The notes under the pieces were generated by a model, which was given only the letters and a program-made list of their open reading frames with translations, was not told where the DNA came from and searched no databases. The translations under genes and the position numbers were made by a program. Shown piece after piece: positions 8,042-17,586 of a stretch of DNA of 64,000 bases. Within the stretch, counting starts at the first letter, position 1. Each line of letters opens with the position of its first letter. Source of the DNA: Pseudomonas purpurea (GTDB taxonomy: Bacteria > Pseudomonadota > Gammaproteobacteria > Pseudomonadales > Pseudomonadaceae); contig NZ_CP150918.1 of the NCBI RefSeq assembly GCF_039908635.1, positions 4,480,001-4,544,000 on the forward strand. The letters run 5' to 3'.

Positions 8042-8935
8042 TCAGTCCAAGGGCACCAGCCATTGGCCGCTGGACCGTGCCAGATGCTCGGTCAGTTGGG
8101 CCAACAACTGCCCCCCGTTGCGCCAATGATGCCAGTACAGCGGCACATCGATCGGCTTATCTGCCAGCAACTCCACCAGAACGCCACGTTCCAGTTGATC
8201 GCGCACCTGTAATTCCGGCACCAGCCCCCAGCCCAGCCCGGCTTCGGTCAGGCGAATAAAACCTTCGGAGGACGGGCACAAATGGTGCTCGAAACCGCCA
8301 TCCACGCCCAACGACGCCAGGTAACGATGCTGCAAAAAGTCATCCGGCCCGAACACCAGCGCCGGCGTGCGGGCCAACTGATCGGCACGAACCCCGTGCG
8401 GGAAATGCCGGGCGATGAACGCCGGGCTGGCCAGTGCACGATAGCGCATGGCGCCCAGCAACACGCTGCGAGCGCCCGCCACCGGACGTTCGCTGGCGCA
8501 CACACACGCAGCCACTTCACCGGCCCGCATGCGTTTGAGGCCCACGGTCTGATCCTCCACCACCAGGTCGAGCAACAGGTGCTGGTCGGCGCAAAAATCC
8601 CCCACGGCCTCGGCCCACCAGGTCGCCAGGCTGTCGGCATTGAGGGCAATACGCAGGCGCTCCGGCAAACCTTCTTCATCGAGCGCCGGCACCAGCGTCT
8701 GCAAGTCGCGCTCCAGCAGTCGCACTTGCTGCACATGGTTGAGCAGGCGCCGGCCGATCTCGGTCGGGGCTGGCGGTGTGACCCGCACCAGCACGGGTTG
8801 GCCGACCCGCGCCTCAAGCAATTTGATCCGCTGGGAGATGGCCGACTGGGACAAGCCCAGTACTTGAGCGGCCCGTTCGAAACCGGCCTGCTCGACCACG
8901 GCGGCCAGGGCGGAAAGCAATTTATAGTCGAACAT
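8042..8935 (-). CDS. argP: LysR-family regulator ArgP (IciA)
   Basis: 297 residues starting MFDYKLLSALAAVVEQAGFE. The HTH reads ERAAQVLGLSQSAISQRIKL, as in ArgP, which senses arginine and lysine and activates the arginine exporter gene argO. The start at 8935 is preferred because the open frame further upstream merely overlaps the opposite-strand ACT-domain and argO genes. argO is 0.5 kb away in the divergent direction, which supports the assignment. The ligand-binding domain is full length. Confidence 0.88.
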   Translation of the reverse strand: MFDYKLLSALAAVVEQAGFERAAQVLGLSQSAISQRIKLLEARVGQPVLVRVTPPAPTEIGRRLLNHVQQVRLLERDLQTLVPALDEEGLPERLRIALNADSLATWWAEAVGDFCADQHLLLDLVVEDQTVGLKRMRAGEVAACVCASERPVAGARSVLLGAMRYRALASPAFIARHFPHGVRADQLARTPALVFGPDDFLQHRYLASLGVDGGFEHHLCPSSEGFIRLTEAGLGWGLVPELQVRDQLERGVLVELLADKPIDVPLYWHHWRNGGQLLAQLTEHLARSSGQWLVPLD

Positions 8936-9031
8936 CAGTTTTCCTAATGAGCGATCAGTAATATTGGTTTTTCTTATACAGCGTGGAACCGGAGAATGGC
9001 CAGCAAGAACTCTTGAACAAGGATCAGCGAC

Positions 9032-9433
9032 ATGGCTGGCGAAACTTCCCTGGCAACCCTGCTGCGCAGCATGAGTCCGGAACTCAACGACGGCGAATAC
9101 GTGTTCTGCACTATCCGCGACGGGCACCTGCCCAGGGACTGCGAGATCATCGGCAGCTTCCGCGAACAGGAAGGCCTGACGGTTATCCTCGAACGACGGC
9201 AAGCGGTGAAGGCCGGTTTCAGTTTCGACTACGTGGCGGCGTGGATCACCCTCAACGTGCATTCGGCGCTGGAGGCAGTGGGCCTCACGGCGGCATTTGC
9301 CACGGCATTGGGGCAGGCCGGTATCAGTTGCAACGTGATCGCCGGTTACTACCACGATCACCTGTTTGTCGGTCAGGCCGATGCTGATCGTGCCATGAAC
9401 GTATTGCGGCAATTGGCGACAAACGCGGAGTAA
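9032..9433 (+). CDS. ACT-domain-containing protein
   Basis: 133 residues. The C-terminal half looks like an ACT-type amino-acid-binding fold (the DUF/ACT_7 kind): FDYVAAWITLNVHSALEAVG followed by ALGQAGISCNVIAGYYHDHL. There is no fused catalytic domain, so it may be a stand-alone amino-acid sensor. It ends 6 bases before argO and is divergent from argP, so it probably shares argO's promoter and arginine/lysine control. Its precise role is not known to me. Confidence 0.8.
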   Translation: MAGETSLATLLRSMSPELNDGEYVFCTIRDGHLPRDCEIIGSFREQEGLTVILERRQAVKAGFSFDYVAAWITLNVHSALEAVGLTAAFATALGQAGISCNVIAGYYHDHLFVGQADADRAMNVLRQLATNAE

Positions 9434-9439
9434 ATCCTT

Positions 9440-10043
9440 ATGTGGCAAAGCTACGTCAATGGCCTGTTGGTGGCCGCCGGGCTGATCATGGCGATCGGCA
9501 CCCAAAACGCGTTCGTGCTGGCGCAAAGCCTGCGGCGCGAACATCACCTGCCCGTCGCGGCGCTCTGCGTGACGTGCGATGCCCTGCTGGTCGCGGCCGG
9601 AGTGTACGGGCTGGCGACGATCCTGGCGCAAAATCCGCTGCTGCTGGCCGTTGCACGTTGGGGCGGCGCCGCGTTCCTGCTGTGGTACGGCAGCCTGGCG
9701 CTGCGTCGGGGCCTGCTCGAAACAAAGCCTGCAACAAGGTGAAAACCAGACTGTGCGCTCGCTGCGGGCGGTGATGCTCAGTGCACTGGCGGTGACGCTG
9801 CTCAACCCGCATGTCTACCTGGACACCGTGTTGCTGATCGGCTCCCTCGGCGCCCAACAGACCGAGCCCGGCGCGTATGTGGTCGGTGCCGCCAGTGCCT
9901 CGCTGCTGTGGTTCTTCACCCTGGCCCTCGGCGCCGCGTGGCTCGCACCCTGGCTGGCACGCCCCGGCACCTGGCGGATTCTCGACCTGCTGGTCGCCGT
10001 AATGATGTTCACCGTAGCCTTTCAGCTAATCAGCGCGGCCTGA
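9440..10043 (+). CDS. argO: LysE/ArgO-family amino-acid exporter, frameshifted
   Basis: The first part reads MWQSYVNGLLVAAGLIMAIG and TQNAFVLAQSLRREHH (the conserved LysE glycine-rich helix and TQNAFVL) but stops at 9742. The second part continues in another frame from SLQQGENQTVRSL through SALAVTLLNPHVYLDTV to QLISAA. One extra A in the AAA run at 9720-9722 (CTCGAAACAAAGC) accounts for the break; without it the gene encodes 200 residues, the usual ArgO length with about six TM helices. It exports arginine (and lysine) under ArgP control in the family. As read, the gene is broken. Confidence 0.85.
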
Positions 10044-10248
10044 TGTAGCGATTCAATTAATCGGGCTACGCGAATATTCCAAAAGGCTCTGGAACCTCTA
10101 TTCCACACAGTTGTTGCGTGGTTATGCCGCACCCCCGGTGCTATGATCCGACACCTGCGCCGCAAAGAGTACAAACTCCCCGGCGCTTGTCTGGCCGCCC
10201 GTGATCGGCCTTGCGCTCACCGCAACTGACCTGATTAGGAGAATCATC

Positions 10249-10845
10249 ATGGCTTTCGAATTGCCGCCGCTGCCTTACGCACACGATGCCCTGCAGCCGC
10301 ACATCTCCAGGGAAACCCTGGAATACCACCACGACAAGCACCACAACACCTACGTCGTGAACCTGAACAACCTGGTGCCAGGCACCGAGTTCGAAGGCAA
10401 GACCCTGGAAGAAATCGTCAAGACTTCCTCGGGCGGCATCTTCAACAACGCCGCTCAGGTCTGGAACCACACGTTCTACTGGAACTGCCTGGCGCCAAAC
10501 GCCGGCGGTCAACCAACCGGCGCTTTGGCTGAAGCCATCAACGCTGCGTTCGGTTCGTTCGACAAGTTCAAGGAAGAGTTCACCAAGACGTCCGTCGGCA
10601 CCTTCGGTTCCGGTTGGGGCTGGCTGGTGAAAAAAGCTGACGGTTCCCTGGCCCTGGCCAGCACCATCGGCGCCGGCAACCCGCTGACCAGCGGCGACAC
10701 CCCGCTGCTGACCTGCGACGTCTGGGAACACGCCTACTACATCGACTACCGCAACGTTCGTCCGAAGTACGTCGAAGCGTTCTGGAACCTGGTCAACTGG
10801 AAGTTCGTGGCTGAGCAGTTCGAAGGCAAAGTCTTCACCGCTTAA
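10249..10845 (+). CDS. sodB: Superoxide dismutase [Fe]
   Basis: 198 residues from [20 protein letters not shown], with ribosome site TAGGAG. The metal ligands are visible: His in [12 protein letters not shown], His in NHTFYWNC, and Asp and His in [13 protein letters not shown]. The residues fit the iron type ([12 protein letters not shown] and GSGWGWLV). It converts superoxide to peroxide and oxygen in the cytoplasm. It is followed by its own terminator and then bifA, the same neighbours as in P. aeruginosa as I recall. An earlier in-frame ATG-less extension to 10201 is not needed. Confidence 0.97.
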   Translation: MAFELPPLPYAHDALQPHISRETLEYHHDKHHNTYVVNLNNLVPGTEFEGKTLEEIVKTSSGGIFNNAAQVWNHTFYWNCLAPNAGGQPTGALAEAINAAFGSFDKFKEEFTKTSVGTFGSGWGWLVKKADGSLALASTIGAGNPLTSGDTPLLTCDVWEHAYYIDYRNVRPKYVEAFWNLVNWKFVAEQFEGKVFTA

Positions 10846-10858
10846 GTCCGCTTGCAGT

Positions 10859-10887
10859 GAAAAAACCCGGCATTGCCGGGTTTTTTT
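10859..10887 (+). terminator. sodB intrinsic terminator
   Basis: AAAAACCCGGCA/TGCCGGGTTTTT stem directly after the stop codon, ending in seven T residues. Confidence 0.9.
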
Positions 10888-11183
10888 ATGCCCCTCACCC
10901 GGCTGCTCCTGTTCCTGTGCAACAGGCTGCAAACCACCGCGCGCTTGCCCCTGCGCCCCCGTTGTCTAGCCTCGACAAGGCGGAAATATTCTCCCCTGCC
11001 CCTCAAGTTGCAGGAGGTGCCTACCGACACATAACAAATGGCTCCAATCGCCAACAACCACGGCATTGTGGCCAAGCCTGCAAACAAAATCTCCCTGGCA
11101 TGATTGTCCCTTTGACTGCCATCCCGGGATTGCCAATACTCATGGCAACTTGACGCTACCCGCACGGAACAAGGAATTACCCT
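10888..11183 (+). other. sodB-bifA intergenic region
   Basis: About 300 bases that must contain the bifA promoter and leader. I see no clear -35/-10 pair or repeat. A GCAGGAGGTGCC sequence near 11010 looks like a ribosome site but is not followed by a usable start codon. Confidence 0.4.
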
Positions 11184-13235
11184 TTGAAGCTGGAACTCAA
11201 GAACAGCTTGTCGGTGAAGTTGCTCCGGGTCGTGCTCCTTTCGGCATTGATCGTCGGCGTCGTCTTGAGCTGCGCGCAGATCGTTTTCGACGCCTATAAA
11301 ACACACCAGGCCGTGGCCAACGACGCCCAGCGTATCCTCGACATGTTCCGCGACCCCTCGACCCAGGCCGTTTACAGCCTCGACCGGGAAATGGGCATGC
11401 AAGTGATCGAAGGCCTGTTTCAGGATGATGCTGTGCGCATGGCGTCCATCGGCCATCCCAACGAAACCATGCTCGCGCAAAAGTCCCGCGAACTGCAGCA
11501 CTCCCACAGCCGCTGGCTGACGGACCTGATCCTGGGCAAGGAACGCACCTTCACCACCCAACTGGTGGGTCGTGGCCCTTACAGCGAGTACTACGGCGAC
11601 CTGAGCATCACCCTCGACACGGCCACCTACGGCCAAGGGTTTATCATCAGTTCGGTGATCATTTTCATCTCCGGCGTACTGCGCGCCCTGGCCATGGGCC
11701 TGGTGCTGTACCTGGTGTATCACTGGCTGCTGACCAAACCGCTGTCGCGCATCATCGAGCACCTGACCACCATCAATCCCGACCGCCCCAGCGAGCACAA
11801 GATCCCGCTGCTCAAGGGCCACGAAAAGAACGAACTGGGGATCTGGATCAACACCGCCAACCAGTTGCTTGAATCCATCGAGCGCAACACGCACCTGCGC
11901 CACGAAGCGGAAAACAGCCTGTTGCGCATGGCGCAGTACGACTTCCTCACCGGGCTCCCCAACCGCCAGCAATTGCAGCAGCAACTGGACAAGATCCTGG
12001 TGGACGCCGGTCGCCTGCAACGGCGGGTGGCGGTGCTGTGTGTAGGCTTGGACGATTTCAAAGGCATCAACGAACAATTCAGCTACCAGACCGGCGACCA
12101 GTTGCTGCTGGCCCTGGCCGACCGCCTGCGCGCCCATAGCGGTCGCCTCGGCGCCCTCGCCCGCTTGGGCGGCGATCAGTTCGCGCTGGTCCAGGCCGAC
12201 ATCGAGCAACCCTACGAGGCCGCGGAGCTGGCGCAAAGCATCCTCGACGACCTCGAAGCGGCGTTCGCCCTCGACCACCAGGAAATTCGCCTGCGGGCCA
12301 CTATCGGTATCACCCTGTTCCCGGAGGATGGCGACAGCACCGAGAAGCTGTTGCAGAAAGCCGAACAGACCATGACCCTGGCCAAGACCCGCTCACGCAA
12401 CCGCTATCAGTTCTACATTGCCAGTGTCGACAGTGAGATGCGCCGCCGCCGCGAACTGGAAAAAGACCTGCGCGACGCGCTCACCCGCGAGCAGTTTTAC
12501 CTGGTCTACCAGCCGCAGATCAGCTATCGCGATCACCGGGTGGTGGGCGTCGAAGCCTTGATTCGCTGGCAGCATCCCGAACACGGCCTGGTGCCGCCGG
12601 ACCTGTTCATTCCGCTGGCCGAACAAAACGGCACGATCATCGCCATCGGTGAATGGGTGCTGGACCAGGCCTGCCGGCAACTGCGCGAATGGCACGACCA
12701 GGGCTTCGTCGACCTGCGCATGGCCGTCAACCTGTCTACCGTGCAGTTGCACCACGCCGAGCTGCCGCGCGTGGTCAACAACCTGCTGCAAATCTATCGC
12801 CTGCCGCCACGCAGCCTGGAGCTGGAAGTCACCGAAACCGGCCTGATGGAAGACATCAGCACCGCCGCCCAGCACCTGCTGAGCCTGCGCCGTTCAGGCG
12901 CGCTGATTGCCATCGATGACTTCGGCACCGGCTACTCGTCGCTCAGCTACCTCAAGAGCCTGCCGCTGGACAAGATCAAGATCGACAAGAGCTTTGTGCA
13001 GGACCTGCTCGATGACGACGACGATGCGACCATCGTTCGGGCGATCATCCAGTTGGGCAAGAGCCTGGGCATGCAAGTCATTGCCGAAGGGGTCGAAACC
13101 GCCGAGCAAGAGGCCTACATCATTTCCGAAGGCTGCCACGAGGGTCAGGGCTATCACTACAGCAAACCGCTGCCGGCCCGGGAGTTGAGCGCCTACCTCA
13201 AGCAAGCCCAGCGTACTCATGCCCTGCCCCTGTGA
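11184..13235 (+). CDS. bifA: Cyclic-di-GMP phosphodiesterase BifA
   Basis: 683 residues from a TTG start preceded by AAGGAA. The order is TM1 (about 12-32), a periplasmic loop, TM2 (about 152-180), a cytoplasmic linker, a GGDEF domain whose signature is changed to GGDQF (about residue 329), and an EAL domain with EALIRW (about 456) and the catalytic DDFGTGYSSLSYLKSL. The altered GGDEF with an intact EAL is the hallmark of BifA, a phosphodiesterase that lowers c-di-GMP and so favours swarming and biofilm dispersal. The length and position next to sodB match P. aeruginosa bifA as I remember it. Confidence 0.92.
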   Translation: MKLELKNSLSVKLLRVVLLSALIVGVVLSCAQIVFDAYKTHQAVANDAQRILDMFRDPSTQAVYSLDREMGMQVIEGLFQDDAVRMASIGHPNETMLAQKSRELQHSHSRWLTDLILGKERTFTTQLVGRGPYSEYYGDLSITLDTATYGQGFIISSVIIFISGVLRALAMGLVLYLVYHWLLTKPLSRIIEHLTTINPDRPSEHKIPLLKGHEKNELGIWINTANQLLESIERNTHLRHEAENSLLRMAQYDFLTGLPNRQQLQQQLDKILVDAGRLQRRVAVLCVGLDDFKGINEQFSYQTGDQLLLALADRLRAHSGRLGALARLGGDQFALVQADIEQPYEAAELAQSILDDLEAAFALDHQEIRLRATIGITLFPEDGDSTEKLLQKAEQTMTLAKTRSRNRYQFYIASVDSEMRRRRELEKDLRDALTREQFYLVYQPQISYRDHRVVGVEALIRWQHPEHGLVPPDLFIPLAEQNGTIIAIGEWVLDQACRQLREWHDQGFVDLRMAVNLSTVQLHHAELPRVVNNLLQIYRLPPRSLELEVTETGLMEDISTAAQHLLSLRRSGALIAIDDFGTGYSSLSYLKSLPLDKIKIDKSFVQDLLDDDDDATIVRAIIQLGKSLGMQVIAEGVETAEQEAYIISEGCHEGQGYHYSKPLPARELSAYLKQAQRTHALPL

Positions 13236-13301
13236 AGCCTGAGGCTTGACCCAGGGCAACCGCCGCGTGAATAGGAAATATTTACAGGTACAGCTCTTTA
13301 C

Positions 13302-13328
13302 ACATAATGCGAAAGATTTGCATTATGT
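13302..13328. promoter_or_regulatory. Inverted repeat upstream of the imelysin cluster, possible Fur box
   Basis: Perfect 9-bp arms ACATAATGC and GCATTATGT separated by GAAAGATTT, about 58 bases before the imelysin lipoprotein start. The AATGNGAAAGATTTGCATT core partly resembles Pseudomonas Fur boxes, and imelysin genes are commonly iron-regulated. The match to Fur is inference. Confidence 0.45.
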
Positions 13329-13385
13329 CGCAGCTTTGCGCACCCACGCGCCTGTCCACTCATTCACCGAAGCAGGATGTTCGCC

Positions 13386-14726
13386 ATGATTCGTATGCCT
13401 CTGGCCACCGCCAGTCTGCTGGCCATCGCTATTTCCCTCGCCGGTTGCGGCGAAGGTAAAGACAAGGCCACCGCGCCTCAAGCACCGACCCCGGCCGCCA
13501 GCACCGCAACACCCGCCGCGCCTGCTGCCGGTAAAGTCGATGAGGCTGCATCCAAAGCCGTTGTCGCGCATTACGCCGACATGGTTTTCGCCGTCTACAG
13601 CGATGCCGAATCCACTGCCAAGACCCTGCAAACCGCTATCGACGCGTTTCTCGCCAAGCCGAACGAAGAAACCCTGAAAGCCGCCAGGGCTGCCTGGGTC
13701 GCGGCACGCGCTCCGTACCTGCAAAGTGAAGTGTTCCGCTTCGGCAACACCATCATTGACGATTGGGAAGGTCAGGTTAACTCCTGGCCGCTGGACGAAG
13801 GCCTGATCGACTACGTCGACAAGTCTTACGAGCACGCGCTGGGCAACCCGGGCGCAACCGCCAACATCATCGCCAACACCGAAGTCCAGGTCGGCGAAGA
13901 CAAGGTCGACGTCAAAGACATCACCCCGGAAAAACTCGCCAGCCTGAACGAGCTGGGCGGTTCCGAAGCCAACGTTGCCACCGGCTACCACGCCATCGAA
14001 TTCCTGCTCTGGGGCCAGGACCTGAACGGCACCGGCCCTGGCGCCGGCAACCGCCCGGCATCGGACTACCTGGAAGGCGCTGGCGCCACCGGCGGCCACA
14101 ACGACCGTCGTCGCGCCTACCTCAAGGCCGTGACCCAACTGCTGGTCAGCGATCTGGAAGAAATGGTCGGCAACTGGAAACCGGACGTGACCGACAACTA
14201 CCGCGCCACCCTGGAAGCCGAGCCGGGCGAGACTGGCCTGCGCAAAATGCTCTTCGGCATGGGCAGCCTGTCGCTGGGCGAACTGGCGGGCGAGCGCATG
14301 AAGGTTTCCCTGGAAGCCAACTCTCCTGAAGACGAGCAGGACTGCTTCAGCGACAACACCCACAACTCGCACTTCTACGACGCCAAAGGCATTCGTAACG
14401 TGTACCTGGGCGAGTACACCCGCGTAGACGGCACCAAAATGACCGGCGCCAGCCTGTCGTCGCTGGTGGCTAAAGTCGACCCGGCAGCCGACGCAGCGCT
14501 CAAGGCCGACCTGGCCGCAACCGAAGCCAAGATCCAGGTCATGGTTGACCACGCCAACAAGGGTGAGCACTACGACCAGTTGATCGCAGCAGGCAATACC
14601 GCTGGCAACCAGATCGTCCGTGACGCCATCGCCTCCCTGGTCAAGCAGACCGGTTCGATCGAATCGGCTGCCGGCAAACTGGGTATCAGCGACCTGAACC
14701 CGGACAACGCTGATCACGAGTTCTGA
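13386..14726 (+). CDS. Imelysin-family (IcmP-like) iron-regulated lipoprotein
   Basis: 446 residues from the ATG at 13386 (AGCAGGA 8 bases upstream); an ATG at 13377 is also possible. The signal peptide ends in the lipobox LAGC, then an Ala/Pro-rich linker. The body contains the imelysin GxHxxE motif in TGYHAIEFLLWGQD and the later HNDRRRAYLKAV and DCFSDNTHNSHFYDAKGI segments. Relatives include P. aeruginosa IcmP (insulin-cleaving metalloproteinase) and EfeO-like iron carriers. It is the first gene of a cluster with a di-haem lipoprotein and a second imelysin. Confidence 0.88.
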   Translation: MIRMPLATASLLAIAISLAGCGEGKDKATAPQAPTPAASTATPAAPAAGKVDEAASKAVVAHYADMVFAVYSDAESTAKTLQTAIDAFLAKPNEETLKAARAAWVAARAPYLQSEVFRFGNTIIDDWEGQVNSWPLDEGLIDYVDKSYEHALGNPGATANIIANTEVQVGEDKVDVKDITPEKLASLNELGGSEANVATGYHAIEFLLWGQDLNGTGPGAGNRPASDYLEGAGATGGHNDRRRAYLKAVTQLLVSDLEEMVGNWKPDVTDNYRATLEAEPGETGLRKMLFGMGSLSLGELAGERMKVSLEANSPEDEQDCFSDNTHNSHFYDAKGIRNVYLGEYTRVDGTKMTGASLSSLVAKVDPAADAALKADLAATEAKIQVMVDHANKGEHYDQLIAAGNTAGNQIVRDAIASLVKQTGSIESAAGKLGISDLNPDNADHEF

Positions 14727-14744
14727 TCAACGCTGGCTGAACAG

Positions 14745-14770
14745 AAAGGCGACCTTCGGGTCGCCTTTTT
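14745..14770 (+). terminator. Terminator after the first imelysin gene
   Basis: AAAGGCGACC-TTCG-GGTCGCCTTT stem with a UUCG-type tetraloop and trailing T residues. Confidence 0.9.
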
Positions 14771-14794
14771 TATATCCGCCTGACACGGCCCCCA

Positions 14795-14882
14795 GTGGGA
14801 GCGAGCTTGCTCGCGATAGGGCCATCACTGCCAACATTGATGCTGAATCGGCGACCGCCATCGCGAGCAAGCTCGCTCCCAC
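14795..14882. repeat. REPIN, class B (GTGGGAGCGAGC...GCTCGCTCCCAC)
   Basis: Two inverted REP units, GTGGGAGCGAGCTTGCTCGC and its complement, separated by about 45 bases. The same class recurs at 63002. It occupies most of the gap between the imelysin and di-haem genes; a weak Fur-like GATAATTCCTCTTATTC sequence lies further on, near 14950. Confidence 0.88.
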
Positions 14883-15023
14883 ACTGGATTGTGATCCCAC
14901 AGGAGAATTGTGGTGTCCAGATAAACACTGCCCCAGGTCAAGCAAACGATAATTCCTCTTATTCAATTTCCCCTGCCCTGTTAAACTTTGCGCCCTTGTT
15001 TTGCTCGCCTTGCAGGAAGTCTG

Positions 15024-16451
15024 ATGCCCTCGCTGCCTCTTCGCTTGTCCGCTCTGTTGCTGGCCCTTGGCCTGAGTGCCTGCGATGACGCCCCGCGCTT
15101 TACCAAGGCCGAACCCGGCGAGGCCCGCTCCGGTGGCGCCGCGACGGTGCGCAAAACCGATCAGAATGCGTTCTCCCTGCCCTCGGCCAACCTGTCGCCT
15201 ACCCGGCGCCTGGACTTCAGCGTCGGCAACAGTTTCTTTCGCAGCCCTTGGGTGATTGCGCCGTCGACCACCACCGCCCGCGATGGTCTCGGTCCGTTGT
15301 TCAACGCCAATGCCTGCCAGGGCTGCCACATCAAGGACGGTCGCGGTCACCCGCCAACCGCCAGTTCCGACAACGCGGTGTCCATGCTGGTGCGTCTGTC
15401 GATCCCTGACGATCCGGCCTATGCCAAGGTCATCGAACAGCTGGGCGTCGTGCCCGAACCCGTCTATGGCGGGCAGTTCCAGGACATGTCGATACCGGGC
15501 GTCGTCCCGGAGGGCAAGGTGCGCGTCACCTATGAACCGCTCCCGGTGCAGTTCAAGGACGGCACCGTCGTCGAACTGCGCAAACCCACATTGCAGATCA
15601 CCCAGCTCGGCTACGGCCCCCTGCACCCGGACACGCGTTTTTCCGCGCGCGTTGCCCCGCCAATGATCGGCCTGGGATTGCTCGAAGCGATTTCCGATGC
15701 CGACATTCTGGCCAACGCCGAGCAACAGAAAAAAGCCGAAAACGGCATCGCCGGGCGACCGAACCTCGTGTGGGATGACGCCCGGCAAAAAACGGTGCTG
15801 GGCCGTTTTGGCTGGAAAGCCGGGCAACCGAATCTCAATCAACAAAACGTTCACGCGTTTTCTGGTGATATGGGCCTCACGACCAGCCTGAGACACCTCG
15901 ATGATTGCACCGATGCCCAGACCGCCTGCAAGCAGGCTCCCAACGGCGATGGCCCGCAGGGCGAACCGGAAGTCAGCGACAACATTCTGCGGCTGGTGCA
16001 TTTCTACACGCGTAACCTCGCTGTCCCCGCGCGCCGCGATGTTGGCGCACCGCAAGTACTGGCCGGCAAGAACCTGTTCTATCAGGCCGGCTGCCAGTCA
16101 TGCCACACCCCCAAGTTCACCACCGCCGCCAATGCCGCAGAACCTGAACTGGCCAATCAAGTGATTCGCCCCTACAGCGATCTGCTGCTGCATGACATGG
16201 GCGACGGCCTGGCCGACAACCGCACCGAATTCAAGGCCTCCGGCCGCGACTGGCGCACACCGCCGTTGTGGGGCATCGGCCTGACGCAGACGGTCAGCGG
16301 TCACACCCAGTTTTTGCATGACGGCCGCGCCCGCAACCTGCTCGAAGCTGTGCTCTGGCACGGCGGTGAAGCTACGGCTGCGCAGCAACAGGTTTTAGCG
16401 TTTAACGCCGAGCAGCGCGCTGCGCTGCTGGCCTTTCTGAATTCTCTTTAA
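15024..16451 (+). CDS. Di-haem oxidoreductase-family lipoprotein
   Basis: 475 residues from the ATG after CAGGAAGTCTG; the lipobox is LSAC. Two CxxCH haem c sites are visible: NACQGCHIKDG in the first third and AGCQSCHTPKF in the last third, with THTQF-like distal ligands (GHTQFLHDGRARN). It belongs to the DUF1111/di-haem oxidoreductase group. Placed between two imelysin genes, it probably works in the periplasm in electron transfer during iron handling, as a partner of imelysin-type metal binders. That role is inferred from gene clustering. Confidence 0.88.
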   Translation: MPSLPLRLSALLLALGLSACDDAPRFTKAEPGEARSGGAATVRKTDQNAFSLPSANLSPTRRLDFSVGNSFFRSPWVIAPSTTTARDGLGPLFNANACQGCHIKDGRGHPPTASSDNAVSMLVRLSIPDDPAYAKVIEQLGVVPEPVYGGQFQDMSIPGVVPEGKVRVTYEPLPVQFKDGTVVELRKPTLQITQLGYGPLHPDTRFSARVAPPMIGLGLLEAISDADILANAEQQKKAENGIAGRPNLVWDDARQKTVLGRFGWKAGQPNLNQQNVHAFSGDMGLTTSLRHLDDCTDAQTACKQAPNGDGPQGEPEVSDNILRLVHFYTRNLAVPARRDVGAPQVLAGKNLFYQAGCQSCHTPKFTTAANAAEPELANQVIRPYSDLLLHDMGDGLADNRTEFKASGRDWRTPPLWGIGLTQTVSGHTQFLHDGRARNLLEAVLWHGGEATAAQQQVLAFNAEQRAALLAFLNSL

Positions 16452-16507
16452 CGCTGACCACAAGCGTCGAGATAAAGCTTTCACCCCAAAAGAAAAGGGA
16501 GCCCGAC

Positions 16508-17572
16508 ATGTTTCGTCCCAAGTTGTTGTTCACCAGCCTTGCCGCACTCGCCCTGGGTGCCTGCTCCCCCCAAGACCCACAAGCCGTCACGTCGGCAGCC
16601 ATCGCCAAGCAAGTGATCCTGCCGACCTACAGCCGCTGGGTCGACGCCGACCGCCAGTTGGCCGTGAGTGCGCTGGCCTACTGCGAAGGCAAGTCGGACC
16701 TGCAAACCGCTCGCGCCGACTTCCTCCACGCACAAAAAGCCTGGGCCGAGTTGCAACCGCTGCTGGTCGGTCCGCTGGCCGAAGGCAACCGCTCGTGGCA
16801 GGTGCAATTCTGGCCGGACAAGAAAAACCTGGTCGGCCGTCAGGTCGAGCAACTGGTCAACGCCCAGCCGCAGATTGACGCCGCCGCACTGGCCAAATCC
16901 AGTGTCGTCGTCCAGGGCCTCTCGGCCTACGAATACATTTTGTTCGACGACAAGGCCAACGTGGCCGACGCCGCGCAAAAGGCCCGTTACTGCCCTCTGC
17001 TGAGCGCCATCGGCGAACGTCAGAAACTGCTCGCCGAAGAGATCCTGGCCAGCTGGAACAGCACCGACGGCATGCTCGCCCAGATGACCAAGTTCCCGAA
17101 CCAGCGTTACGCCGACTCCCACGAGGCCATCGCCGATCTGCTGCGTGCTCAAGTGACCGCGCTCGACACCCTGAAGAAAAAACTCGGCACGCCGATGGGT
17201 CGCCAGACCAAGGGCATTCCACAGCCGTTCCAGGCGGACGCATGGCGTAGCCAATCCTCGCTGCAAAGCCTGGAAGCCAGCCTGGCCGCCGCTCAAACCG
17301 TGTGGGCAGGCGTCGACAACAAAGGCCTGCGCGGGTTGTTGCCGACAGAGCAGAAAGCCCTGGCCGACAAGATCGACGCCGCTTATGCCGCGTCCCTGAA
17401 ACTGTTCGCCAGCAGCCAGCGCTCGCTCACCGAAATGCTCGCCGACGATGCCGGCCGCCAGCAGCTCAATGACCTCTACGACAGCCTCAACGTCGTCCAT
17501 CGCCTGCACGAAGGCGAACTGGCCAAGGCGCTGGGCATCCAACTGGGCTTCAACGCCAACGACGGTGACTGA
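16508..17572 (+). CDS. Second imelysin-family lipoprotein
   Basis: 354 residues, start preceded by AAAAGGGAG, lipobox LGAC. It is shorter and more diverged than the first imelysin. The usual GxHxxE motif is replaced by GLSAYEYILFD, so the metal-binding His is not in the standard place. It overlaps the next gene's region by one base at the stop and is clearly co-transcribed with the di-haem gene 56 bases upstream. Function is probably periplasmic iron binding. Confidence 0.85.
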   Translation: MFRPKLLFTSLAALALGACSPQDPQAVTSAAIAKQVILPTYSRWVDADRQLAVSALAYCEGKSDLQTARADFLHAQKAWAELQPLLVGPLAEGNRSWQVQFWPDKKNLVGRQVEQLVNAQPQIDAAALAKSSVVVQGLSAYEYILFDDKANVADAAQKARYCPLLSAIGERQKLLAEEILASWNSTDGMLAQMTKFPNQRYADSHEAIADLLRAQVTALDTLKKKLGTPMGRQTKGIPQPFQADAWRSQSSLQSLEASLAAAQTVWAGVDNKGLRGLLPTEQKALADKIDAAYAASLKLFASSQRSLTEMLADDAGRQQLNDLYDSLNVVHRLHEGELAKALGIQLGFNANDGD

Positions 17573-17586
17573 TGAGAGGTAGCGCC

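Noticed and set aside
8936..9805. Long minus-strand reading frame extending argP upstream over the ACT-domain and argO genes
   Set aside because: The 290 extra N-terminal residues lack any family match and lie opposite two well-supported genes; ArgP normally begins at the chosen ATG.
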